A stretch of 64,000 nucleotides of DNA from assembly GCA_029268065.1 (NCBI GenBank), contig JAJUHC010000011.1, positions 1-64,000 of the forward strand, read 5' to 3'. Of the stretch, positions 36,843-44,309 are shown in pieces (positions within the stretch are counted from its first letter, which is position 1; each line of letters begins with the position of its first letter). The notes under the pieces were generated by a model, which saw only the letters and a program-made list of their open reading frames with translations, was not told where the DNA came from and made no database searches. A program made the translations under genes and the position numbers. This DNA comes from Clostridiales bacterium (GTDB lineage Bacteria; Bacillota; Clostridia; Oscillospirales; Oscillospiraceae).

Positions 36843-37718
36843 ATGGGGCTTAAGGATAATTTTTATCAGGCAATCAGGGAGCTGCTAGGCGGAGGAAAGC
36901 CGTCGGGTTCCGATTCGGATGAGCCCAGCTATCGCTCCGACTTCGACGGACGTTCTGAAAGGGACAAATCGGAGTTTGCGGGCAAGGATTCGGGGACTTT
37001 TACGGACGAATATGATGAGGAAAGTAATTCCGACGAAAGTCCCGAAATCAAAAAGTATGATGACTACGCCTACGGGAAAGCTAAGCCAGAGTCCGGAGGG
37101 CTCTTCGGGCGCCCCAATCCTTTCGGAAAGCCCGTTCCCCCTGAAAGACCGGCGACCGCCGGACAGCCGAGCGGCGGCAACTGGTCCGATTATTTCAAGG
37201 AATCCGATCCGACCGGCCGCAGGCCCGAGGAGGAAACTACCGTAATTTCAAAGAGCACCGTCGTGGTAGGCAGCATAAGGTCGCTCGCCAATGTTACAAT
37301 TGAAGGCAAGGTCAGCGGCAATGTCGACGTGCTTAAGGACGCGACGCTGAAGGGCGTGCTTGTGGGCGACCTCATGTGCAATAATTCCAGCATGCGCGGT
37401 TCGACTATGCAGGGCGACGTGCTCTCAAAGGGAAAGGTCTATATAGATAACGATTCCATGCTGCTGGGGGACCTCAGGGCTCAGTATACCAGCGTCGACG
37501 GAAAGATAAAGGGGAACATGGACATAGGCGGAAAAATACAGCTGCATCAGAATGCCATTGTAGCGGGAAATATCAATGCCGCCAGCATCACGGTCGAGGA
37601 CGGAGCAAACCTCAGGGGTTTTGTGAACACCACCTTCCTGAGCGAGCACGGAGATACCGCCTTTCCCAGCCAGGTTGAAATCGAAAGCGACGGGGACACC
37701 GGCGCTGAGGACTTTTAA
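36843..37718 (+). CDS. Bactofilin (polymer-forming cytoskeletal protein)
   Basis: A 291-residue protein with an acidic, disordered N-terminal region (about residues 15-125, rich in Ser, Asp, Glu, Gly and Pro). The bactofilin (DUF583) beta-helix core (about 130-270) is recognisable by its regular short strands such as VVGSIRSLANVTIEGKVSGN, KGVLVGDL, GKIKGNMDIGG and IVAGNINAASITVEDGA. Bactofilins form nucleotide-free filaments that scaffold cell-wall enzymes or polar structures. The N-terminal extension is longer than in most bactofilins. ATG follows AGGAGA. It is paired with the coiled-coil membrane protein and followed by a terminator and copy 2 of the structured element, then a convergent wall-modifying deacetylase gene. 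Confidence 0.9.
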   Translation: MGLKDNFYQAIRELLGGGKPSGSDSDEPSYRSDFDGRSERDKSEFAGKDSGTFTDEYDEESNSDESPEIKKYDDYAYGKAKPESGGLFGRPNPFGKPVPPERPATAGQPSGGNWSDYFKESDPTGRRPEEETTVISKSTVVVGSIRSLANVTIEGKVSGNVDVLKDATLKGVLVGDLMCNNSSMRGSTMQGDVLSKGKVYIDNDSMLLGDLRAQYTSVDGKIKGNMDIGGKIQLHQNAIVAGNINAASITVEDGANLRGFVNTTFLSEHGDTAFPSQVEIESDGDTGAEDF

Positions 37719-37724
37719 AGGACT

Positions 37725-37748
37725 GATGCCCGCCTTCAGGCGGGCATC
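37725..37748 (+). terminator. Bactofilin terminator hairpin
   Basis: Stem GATGCCCGCC/GGCGGGCATC with loop TTCA, six bases after the stop. The AGACTGTCAAAA box of the structured element follows directly. Confidence 0.75.
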
Positions 37749-37927
37749 AGACTGTCAAAAAACTCCCTCGCAGGGATATTTAAATCTATTTTTCCGGGAA
37801 TTCACTTCTCGGGAAAATACCTCAGCCCGCGCAAATCGTGCGCGACCGGGGGTTTCGCGGCGCAAGCCGCGTATCCAGGGGGCATTGGATGCCCCCTGGA
37901 AGCTTGTCGAAGGACTTTCCAATATAC
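37749..37927 (+). repeat. Structured multi-hairpin intergenic element, copy 2
   Basis: Same layout as copy 1: AGACTGTCAAAA box, H1 37787-37819 (14 pairs, two of them G-U), H2 37828-37844, invariant GACCGGGGG, H3 37856-37871 (CGCGGC/GCCGCG, loop GCAA), H4 37875-37899. The 5' half of H5 (GTCGAA) remains, but its 3' half is missing. H1 differs in sequence from the other copies while keeping pairing. It lies between bactofilin and a convergent deacetylase gene. Confidence 0.8.
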
Positions 37928-37961
37928 TCGATGCCGCGGCGGACGCCGCGGCATCGATATT
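37928..37961. terminator. Hairpin closing element copy 2
   Basis: A 13-base-pair stem (TCGATGCCGCGGC/GCCGCGGCATCGA) with loop GGAC and a T-run after it. Unlike in copies 1 and 3 it is not a repeat of the hairpin on the other side. Confidence 0.75.
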
Positions 37962-37995
37962 TTGGGTATTACGGGATACTCCGGTTACGAGGCCT

Positions 37996-38895
37996 CTATG
38001 AAAGAAGGCCTTTGAAGGAAGAAAGGGACATGCCGCCGGAAATTCTGAGCCTCGTAAGCTTATACTGGTTATCTCCGTGACGGACGTAGCCGGAAGCGGT
38101 GGTAAAAGCCGCCTTGTAGCCGAGCTTTGAAAGCAGGTTTATGGTCGTTTGGTTATATTTTCCGGCGGGGTAGCAGAACGTGCTGACGCTTATCCCGAGA
38201 CGGCTTTCAAGGGTTTTCTTAGAATCCAGAAGCTCGCTTTCCTGGCTCGATTCCTTGAGGGTCGCCATGTCCAGGTGATGCACGGAATGGCTTCCTATCG
38301 AATTTCCGCTTTTCAGAAGGTCGCTCAGCTGTTCCCAGTCGATGCTGTTCGGGCCTACCGAATTTGTGATGATAAAGAAGGTGCCGACGAAACCGTATTT
38401 TTTCATAATAGGCCATGCCGCCTGATAATTATCCTTGTATCCGTCGTCAAAGGTAAGTAAAACAGGCTTTTCAGGCAGCTGTGCGCCGCTTAAGAGAGCG
38501 TCGCAGAACTGGTCCGCCGTTATTGTATGATAATTCTGACTGTGCAGCCAGGCAAGCTCCTCCTCAAACTGCTTTTCCGACACGCAGAGGGAATTGCCCG
38601 GGTTTGTGCTTATGGAATGGTACATAAGAACGGGTACGCCGCCTTCGGGGAATTTGACGGACTTGTTTTGCGTCTCGGAAACCGCGGCGGCATGGGTGAC
38701 GTGCTCGCTTTGCGAGGGCTTTTGCTCCGCGGTAGCTATTTGTCCGGAGAGCGGGCTTTGCTCCGAGGGCAGGGTTATCTCCGCCTGATCGCTCGTTTCG
38801 CGCTGCCATGAGGATAAATTGCCGCACGGGATCATAAGCATAATAACTGAGGCCAGGAGCAATAAAGTAATTTTTGAAGGGTTCAAGCGTATCAT
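37996..38895 (-). CDS. Polysaccharide deacetylase (NodB domain), secreted
   Basis: A CE4-family enzyme predicted to remove acetyl groups from peptidoglycan or another surface glycan outside the membrane. An N-terminal hydrophobic segment (about residues 9-25) exports or anchors it, and a variable linker runs to about 85. The catalytic NodB domain shows LLTFDDGYKDNY (about 146; metal-binding Asp and base), GSHSVHH (about 200; metal-binding histidines) and TFCYPAGKY (about 243). At 299 residues the length is usual. The start is an ATG with only a weak ribosome site, so it is less certain. A promoter is visible at 38981-39010. It converges on the bactofilin gene with element copy 2 between them. 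Confidence 0.92.
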   Translation of the reverse strand: MIRLNPSKITLLLLASVIMLMIPCGNLSSWQRETSDQAEITLPSEQSPLSGQIATAEQKPSQSEHVTHAAAVSETQNKSVKFPEGGVPVLMYHSISTNPGNSLCVSEKQFEEELAWLHSQNYHTITADQFCDALLSGAQLPEKPVLLTFDDGYKDNYQAAWPIMKKYGFVGTFFIITNSVGPNSIDWEQLSDLLKSGNSIGSHSVHHLDMATLKESSQESELLDSKKTLESRLGISVSTFCYPAGKYNQTTINLLSKLGYKAAFTTASGYVRHGDNQYKLTRLRISGGMSLSSFKGLLS

Positions 38896-38980
38896 CCCAA
38901 CATTAATATTTTGGCAGTCCGGACAAAGTGAAGGCCTTCGGGAGCTTTCTTCGTAGTCGCTTTTTGTGTATTTTTGTAAT

Positions 38981-39010
38981 ATTATATACTTTTCCGGAGA
39001 GCCGCGTCAA
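38981..39010 (-). promoter_or_regulatory. Promoter of the polysaccharide deacetylase
   Basis: On the minus strand TTGACG (39005-39010), an 18-base spacer and TATAAT (38981-38986). A GAAGGCCTTC palindrome lies in the leader. Confidence 0.7.
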
Positions 39011-39305
39011 TGAATTTTTAAGCGATTCCCCGAAAGCAGCAATATCGTCAAGGCAGCCGGAAAATGCCGTTAACAGCGTTCAGTCTGGGTTTTGAATGGG
39101 AGGCCGCCATGCAAGCAAATTTGTAGAGTATGTACATTTTTATCAATAAAAATAGTTGATAATGATGTATGGAAAAAATGGTGGGGATAGTATAAAATAA
39201 AATCTGTACTGCTGGTCTAATTATGCATACTTTTATACCGCGAGACGGATTCGTCTGCCTTTCCAGTATTAATTGTCCCGGAGAGGGATTGTTAATAAAT
39301 TAAAT
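39011..39305. other. AT-rich spacer without a supported gene
   Basis: This space between the divergent deacetylase and transporter genes contains no frame of useful length. It has a tiny five-codon frame behind a good GGGAGG at about 39100 and several TATA-like runs near 39190, but no promoter I can assign with confidence and no riboswitch I can name. Confidence 0.5.
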
Positions 39306-39321
39306 TAGAGGAGAATAGTTT

Positions 39322-40737
39322 ATGTCGGAAAATCAAGGAGTTTCTAGCGCCAACGCTCCGAAGCCGCTAAGCCGCGCCCTGAAAACGTTTTTCGGAGTCG
39401 GCGACATGACCTTCACGTTCATGACGAATCTGGAAACGTATTACTTCATGTTCTTCCTTACGGACATCGCGAAGTTTGGACCGGCGCTGATCGCCTCCAT
39501 CACCTCGATAGCGTCCATGGTTGACATGGCTCTTTCCTGGGTTTACGGAGGAGTTCTCAGCGGCGTGAAAGCTGGAAAGTGGGGCCGTTACCGCTCCTGG
39601 CTCATAATGGTGCCGTGGATCGTCCCCTTCCTTTATGCGCTCCAGTATTTGAAAATAGGAAGCAATGATGTTGTATCTGCGGTTATAATCACCGCGGGCG
39701 CCATTACCAGCCACATTCTTTGGAATACGGCTTATGTTGCGAACGTTACGCTTATCAGCGTGGTCGGCAAAACTCCCGAAGGCAAGGCATCGATGGCCTC
39801 CAGCCGCGGTGCGTTTCAGGGAGCGGCGGGCGTCTTGTTTTCTTATATAGGACTCCCTCTCACAACCTTCCTCGGCGGGATTGTAGGGCAGGCGAACAGA
39901 TTTGCCGCGGGCGCCTTCTGCCTGGCCGCCGTATTCGCTCTCGGATACTTTGCACACTTTAAGATGACCGAGGGATATGAGGACATAGAGAGCTCAGAGT
40001 CCGCCGCCGCCAATGCTTCTAGAAACAAGGTTTCGGTCGCTGACATGTTCAGGGCGCTGTTCCAGAACTCTCAGCTTCTGATACTGATCGTCGCGTATAT
40101 TATTTGGTGCATCTATCAGTTCGTATTTGCCGGCACTGCAGTCTACTACTGGAGAATAGTCGCGGGAAATATCGGACTTAACAACACGTTTATCCTTTTG
40201 ACCAGTATAGCTTCCGTGCTCGGGGCGATATCCGCGAGACAGGTGGCCAAGAAGTCGTCGGCTCGCACAACAATGCTGATCGGCTGCTTCCTCTCGGGCA
40301 TTTTCCTTTCCTCGATTGCTTTCCTGTACAAAATGCCGATGGTCGTAATGACGATGGCTGTTATCGGCAGATTCTTTACGGGATTCTCCAACGCCACCAT
40401 CGCGGTTCTTTTCTCCGATACAATCGTATACGCCACCTGGAAAACAGGAAAGAACGCCGCAGGCTGGATAATGGGCCTCATGAACCTGCCTGTTAAGATC
40501 GGCGTGTTCCTGAGAGGTATCATCATTACCGCAGCCCTTGCGGCTATCGGATATTCCGCGAAGCTGACTCCCGCTCAGTTCACTCCGGCGCTGAAGCAGG
40601 GCATCGCCATGACCTTTGGTCTAATTCCCGGCATTTCCCTGCTTGTAAGCGGTCTGATCATTCTGTTTGCCTTTAAGCTTACCAAGGAGAGGGTCGCACA
40701 GTATCAGGCTGAAATCGACGCCAGGGGCATTAAATAA
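39322..40737 (+). CDS. MFS transporter, GPH (MelB-like) type
   Basis: A 471-residue inner-membrane secondary transporter with about twelve hydrophobic helices. The opening FFGVGDMTFTFMTNLETYYFMFFLTDIAKF pattern and the YRSWLIMVPW loop after helix three resemble the glycoside-pentoside-hexuronide:cation symporters. That suggests cation-coupled import of a small organic solute, though this branch is often found beside flavin reductases rather than sugar enzymes. ATG follows GAGGAGA. It is the first gene of a three-gene cluster with a URO-D-like protein (28 bases downstream) and an old-yellow-enzyme reductase, whose shared substrate it may import. Confidence 0.88.
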   Translation: MSENQGVSSANAPKPLSRALKTFFGVGDMTFTFMTNLETYYFMFFLTDIAKFGPALIASITSIASMVDMALSWVYGGVLSGVKAGKWGRYRSWLIMVPWIVPFLYALQYLKIGSNDVVSAVIITAGAITSHILWNTAYVANVTLISVVGKTPEGKASMASSRGAFQGAAGVLFSYIGLPLTTFLGGIVGQANRFAAGAFCLAAVFALGYFAHFKMTEGYEDIESSESAAANASRNKVSVADMFRALFQNSQLLILIVAYIIWCIYQFVFAGTAVYYWRIVAGNIGLNNTFILLTSIASVLGAISARQVAKKSSARTTMLIGCFLSGIFLSSIAFLYKMPMVVMTMAVIGRFFTGFSNATIAVLFSDTIVYATWKTGKNAAGWIMGLMNLPVKIGVFLRGIIITAALAAIGYSAKLTPAQFTPALKQGIAMTFGLIPGISLLVSGLIILFAFKLTKERVAQYQAEIDARGIK

Positions 40738-40765
40738 TAGAAGAATTTTGAAGGAGACATTGAAT

Positions 40766-41833
40766 ATGGCGGTTCCGAAGTTTGACCCGAAGGAAATAAA
40801 AAGCGCGGCGCCCGGAGAAATGCCGGTCTTTGATTATCCGGTTACGCCGAAGGAAGGCTTTTTGGCAGCCTATGCAAAGAAGCCCCTGTGGTTCAATACG
40901 TATTCGTGGGAGGTCGCGAGATTCTGCCCGAAGGTTAATCCCGACAACGTGGCACGCGCCTTTGTGTTCGACGGTACCGGAATGCCCAAGGAAGAGGGCG
41001 GCGGGAAGGATATGTTCGGCATCGAGTGGGAGTATGTGCCTGCGGTCGGCGGCTCCATGGTAAGGCCGGGCAAACCCTTTATGAGCGACGCCAACGAGTG
41101 GTATGACAAGCTCGTCTGGCCGGACGTTGAAAAATGGGACTGGGAAGAGAGCGGAAAAATAAACGCGAACTTCTTTTCGGACACGAAGGTAAACCAGGTC
41201 ATGCTCATGAACGGATGGTATGAGAGGCTCATCTCATTTATGGACTTTGAGGGAGCCATTCTGGCCATGGTGGACGACGAGCAGAAGGACGCAGTCAAGG
41301 AGCTGTTTGAAAAGCTCTCCGATCTTTACATAAGCATACTGGATAAGTATGTGAAATATTACCCGCAGATCGAAGTGTACTGCATACACGACGACTGGGG
41401 TTCACAGAAGGAGACCTTCTTCTCTCCTGATATTGTGTCCGAGCTTATCGTTCCCCCCATGCGGAGGGTCACGGATTTCCTGCATTCCAAGGGCAAGCTC
41501 TGCGATTTGCACAGCTGCGGCCAGATACTTAAGCAGGTGCCTAATATGATCGAGGCAGGCTGGGATTCCTGGAACCCGCAGCCCATGAATGATTTCGATA
41601 AGATTTATGAGCTTTACGGCGACAAGATCCTCATAGGAGCCATGCCGGAAGACGCGGCTTCCCTTAAAGATCTTCCCGAAGGGGAGCAAAGGGCTAAGGC
41701 CAGGGAATTCGTGAGAAAGTATACAAAGCCCGGCAAACCCGCCTATTTGAATTACGGTGCGACGGCGCTGGTGACTCCGGCGTTCATGGAGGAGCTCTAC
41801 AAGGAATCCAGGATCGTCTGCGGCGGCAGATAA
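40766..41833 (+). CDS. Uroporphyrinogen decarboxylase-like (MtaA/CmuA-type) protein
   Basis: A 355-residue TIM-barrel protein of the URO-D superfamily. It lacks the context of haem synthesis and looks like the cobamide:thiol methyltransferase-like branch. The family's zinc-site region is partly visible as LCDLHSCGQ (about residue 248), and HDDWGSQKETFFSPDI (about 208) and NPQPMND (about 270) match clostridial members. An open frame reaches 40667 inside the transporter gene, but the ATG at 40766 has AAGGAGA at the right distance and is preferred. It is cotranscribed with the transporter and probably with the flavoenzyme 85 bases downstream. No corrinoid protein or partner methyltransferase is encoded nearby, so the reaction is unknown. 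Confidence 0.85.
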   Translation: MAVPKFDPKEIKSAAPGEMPVFDYPVTPKEGFLAAYAKKPLWFNTYSWEVARFCPKVNPDNVARAFVFDGTGMPKEEGGGKDMFGIEWEYVPAVGGSMVRPGKPFMSDANEWYDKLVWPDVEKWDWEESGKINANFFSDTKVNQVMLMNGWYERLISFMDFEGAILAMVDDEQKDAVKELFEKLSDLYISILDKYVKYYPQIEVYCIHDDWGSQKETFFSPDIVSELIVPPMRRVTDFLHSKGKLCDLHSCGQILKQVPNMIEAGWDSWNPQPMNDFDKIYELYGDKILIGAMPEDAASLKDLPEGEQRAKAREFVRKYTKPGKPAYLNYGATALVTPAFMEELYKESRIVCGGR

Positions 41834-41918
41834 TTAATTTACATGCATTTCAGGAGATATCCTCGCGGATATCTCCTGAGCGCATAAAGAAGTTTTTTAA
41901 AACAGAAAGGCGAGTCTT

Positions 41919-43871
41919 ATGAACAAGTATCCTCATCTTTTCAGCCCTATCACCATAAGGGGCGTAAGGTTCAAAAACAGGATAATTGCGGCGCCCGTGC
42001 TTATGGTTCCCGGCACGTCCGACCACAGAGCCCCGGATGAAAAAAAGATTTTGTTTATGGAAGCCAAGGCGAAGGGCGGGGCGGCGGTCGTCACCACCAA
42101 CGAGACGCCTATCGACAACCCGTATTCGGACCGGAAAGGTACGGGCGATATGGCGCTCCCGAAGTACAGAAGCGATTTCACCAAGTGTGCCGCGGCGATA
42201 GCGCGTCACGACTGCATACCAAGCGTCCAGCTTTATCACGCCGGAGACAGAACATGGCCGCGAGTCATCGGAGGCAGGAATCCTCTGGGTCCGAACAGCT
42301 ACGTCAGGGAGGACGGGGTTCAGATAGACGCCTTTACGGAAGAGACTATGGCGGAAACCTGCAGGGATTTCGCGAAATCCGCCCTTATGATGAGGGACTG
42401 CGGTTTCAAGATGACGCAGATACACGGCGGGCACGGCTGGCTTTTCTCCCAGTTCCTTTCTCCAGCGACAAACTGGAGGACTGACGAGTACGGAGGCTCC
42501 ATCGAAAACAGGGCGAGATTCCCGCTGCGTATACTGAAGGCCATACGCGAGGCCGTGGGCGACAGCATGCTCATAGAGTTCCGCATGAGCGGAGATGAGC
42601 ATATGAAAAACGGCATCACCCTGGAGGACGTGTGCAAATTCGCCGTAATGGCGGAGCAGTACATAGACATAATCCATTTGTCGGCGGGCTCGTACTTTTC
42701 CACCAACCAGTTCATGTTCCCGGGAATCATGGTGCCGGGGGGACCCGAGGGATGCAACCTTTACCTTGCAAAAGAGGTAAAGAAGCACGTTAAGATTCCG
42801 GTAACGACCGTAGGAGGATACGGGTCTGATCCGGCCGAGCTTGACAGGATAATACGCGACGGGGAGGCAGACTTTATCGCCATCGGGCGTCAGATGCTTG
42901 CCGATCCGGAAACGGTAAACAAGTGGCGCCAGGGCAGGGAAAACGAAATCACGCCCTGCGTGCGCTGCATGAACTGCCTCGGGCTTTTCGACAAAAATCA
43001 GTTCAACTGCGATGTAAACCCTGCAATCGGGCAGGAGATTTACGATCTGCTTCAGATGAAGCCGCCAAAGCATTCGCGGAAAGTTGCGGTTATCGGCGGC
43101 GGGCCCGGCGGAATGGAGGCAGCGATAATCGCGGCGGAGCGCGGGCATGAGGTCATACTATTTGAAAAGGAGGAGAAGCTCGGCGGAACTCTGAACTATA
43201 TAAGCCACGACTGCCACAAGTATCAGCTAAGGAGCTTTAAGCAGCACCTCATAGATCGCGTCGGGCGCTCGAAAATAGACGTTCGCCTCGGAGTCGAGGC
43301 AACGCCTGAGATGATCGAGGAGCTCGCTCCATTTGCGCTTATTCTGGCCGCGGGCTCGACGATAGCGGTTCCCAATATTCCCGGGCTGATTGAAAACGGG
43401 GCGCTCAGCGCAAAGGATGTCGAGGAGCACCCGGAGAGAATCGGAAATAGAATAGTCATTATAGGCGGAGGATTGACAGGCTGCGAAACAGGGCTCCATT
43501 TCGCCGAAACCGGCAAAAATGTGGTGATACTCGAAATGGGGAGCGATATAGCGGTTCAGGCAAACCACATGACAAAACCGGCGATAATGGAAACCTTCGC
43601 CCGCCTCTCAGACAGGATAAGCTATATGGTTGATACCGTATGCACCGAAGTGACAGGCGAGGGCGTGTATGTGCAGGGACCCGCGGGGAAGCAGCTTATT
43701 AAAGCGGATACGGTTATATACAGTGTCGGGCTTAAGGCGAGAAACGACATGGTCGAAAAATTTGAAAAGTGCGACGTGCCTTTTTTCCGCCCCATAGGAG
43801 ACTGTGCGGGAGTCGCAAACGTAAGAAAGGCCGTTTACACGGGATACCACGCGGCGCTTGATATTGACTGA
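41919..43871 (+). CDS. NADH:flavin oxidoreductase (BaiCD / 2,4-dienoyl-CoA reductase type)
   Basis: A 650-residue iron-sulfur flavoenzyme. The N-terminal old-yellow-enzyme barrel binds FMN (about residues 1-340; LYHAGDRTWP near 107, QIHGGHGWLFSQFLSP near 167, EYGGSIENRARFPL near 190). A 4Fe-4S motif CVRCMNCLGLFDKNQFNC spans about 347-364. An FAD site VAVIGGGPGGMEAA (about 388) and an NAD(P)H site RIVIIGGGLTGCE (about 510) follow. Relatives reduce carbon-carbon double bonds of enoyl-CoA esters, bile acids or other unsaturated carbonyls. The substrate is not predictable. ATG follows AAAGGCGAG. It ends the transporter cluster and is followed by its terminator and element copy 3. Confidence 0.92.
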   Translation: MNKYPHLFSPITIRGVRFKNRIIAAPVLMVPGTSDHRAPDEKKILFMEAKAKGGAAVVTTNETPIDNPYSDRKGTGDMALPKYRSDFTKCAAAIARHDCIPSVQLYHAGDRTWPRVIGGRNPLGPNSYVREDGVQIDAFTEETMAETCRDFAKSALMMRDCGFKMTQIHGGHGWLFSQFLSPATNWRTDEYGGSIENRARFPLRILKAIREAVGDSMLIEFRMSGDEHMKNGITLEDVCKFAVMAEQYIDIIHLSAGSYFSTNQFMFPGIMVPGGPEGCNLYLAKEVKKHVKIPVTTVGGYGSDPAELDRIIRDGEADFIAIGRQMLADPETVNKWRQGRENEITPCVRCMNCLGLFDKNQFNCDVNPAIGQEIYDLLQMKPPKHSRKVAVIGGGPGGMEAAIIAAERGHEVILFEKEEKLGGTLNYISHDCHKYQLRSFKQHLIDRVGRSKIDVRLGVEATPEMIEELAPFALILAAGSTIAVPNIPGLIENGALSAKDVEEHPERIGNRIVIIGGGLTGCETGLHFAETGKNVVILEMGSDIAVQANHMTKPAIMETFARLSDRISYMVDTVCTEVTGEGVYVQGPAGKQLIKADTVIYSVGLKARNDMVEKFEKCDVPFFRPIGDCAGVANVRKAVYTGYHAALDID

Positions 43872-43888
43872 AATAATCGTTATATAAA

Positions 43889-43918
43889 CCCATACGGCGG
43901 CCTGCGCCGCCGTATGGG
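43889..43918 (+). terminator. Flavoenzyme terminator (first copy of duplicated hairpin)
   Basis: Thirteen perfect pairs (CCCATACGGCGGC with 43906-43918) around loop CTGC. The hairpin plus the following TAAGACTGT is repeated at 44112-44150 with a single base difference. Confidence 0.75.
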
Positions 43919-44111
43919 TAAGACTGTAGACAAAAACGAATTTAAAAATGATATAACATCAAAAAAATATTTTTCCGGCGGCGTGTACGCCGGAAAAATA
44001 CATCATCCCGCGCAATTGTGCGCGACCGGGGGAATCGCGGCTTTAGCCGCGTATCAAGGGGGTATTGGATACCCCCTTGAAGCGTGTCGAAAGACTTTTT
44101 CGACACGCCCA
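43919..44111 (+). repeat. Structured multi-hairpin intergenic element, copy 3
   Basis: AGACTGT box, then H1 43968-44000 (13 pairs), H2 44010-44025, invariant GACCGGGGG, H3 44036-44051 (CGCGGC/GCCGCG, loop TTTA), H4 44055-44079 (11 pairs) and H5 44082-44108 (11 pairs). It matches copy 1 closely, with differences concentrated as paired changes in H3 and H4. It lies between the flavoenzyme gene and a convergent esterase gene. Confidence 0.82.
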
Positions 44112-44141
44112 CCCATACGGCGGCCTGCGCCGCCGTGTGGG
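44112..44141 (+). terminator. Second copy of the flavoenzyme terminator hairpin
   Basis: Repeat of 43889-43918 with one change, at 44137, that turns a U-A pair into U-G on the plus strand and so keeps the stem. TAAGACTGTCAA follows. Confidence 0.75.
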
Positions 44142-44195
44142 TAAGACTGTCAAGGCATAAGAATAAAAATGTAACAACAGTATAAAAGGTTGTCT

Positions 44196-44240
44196 AAAGT
44201 CTTATCCCCGCCGGGCATTGCCCGGCGGGGATAAGACTTT
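44196..44240. terminator. Very long perfect hairpin after the esterase gene
   Basis: A 21-base-pair perfect stem with a three-base loop (ATT), whose ends are AAA and TTT. It probably ends the minus-strand esterase transcript and could block traffic in both directions. Confidence 0.8.
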
Positions 44241-44309
44241 GAATCAAAAAAACAGCAATAAGGTTGCCGGAGCGCAAAAAAGCAGCCGTTTAGACGTCCG
44301 GCGATACAA

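Noticed and set aside
41850-43148. Long antisense open frame (432 codons) opposite the flavoenzyme
   Set aside because: It is a shadow of a well-defined enzyme gene and lacks a ribosome site.
3368-44111. Group II intron remnant as an explanation for the three-copy element
   Set aside because: GTGCGCGAC resembles an intron 5' end, but no domain V or VI and no maturase is present, and the stem order does not fit.
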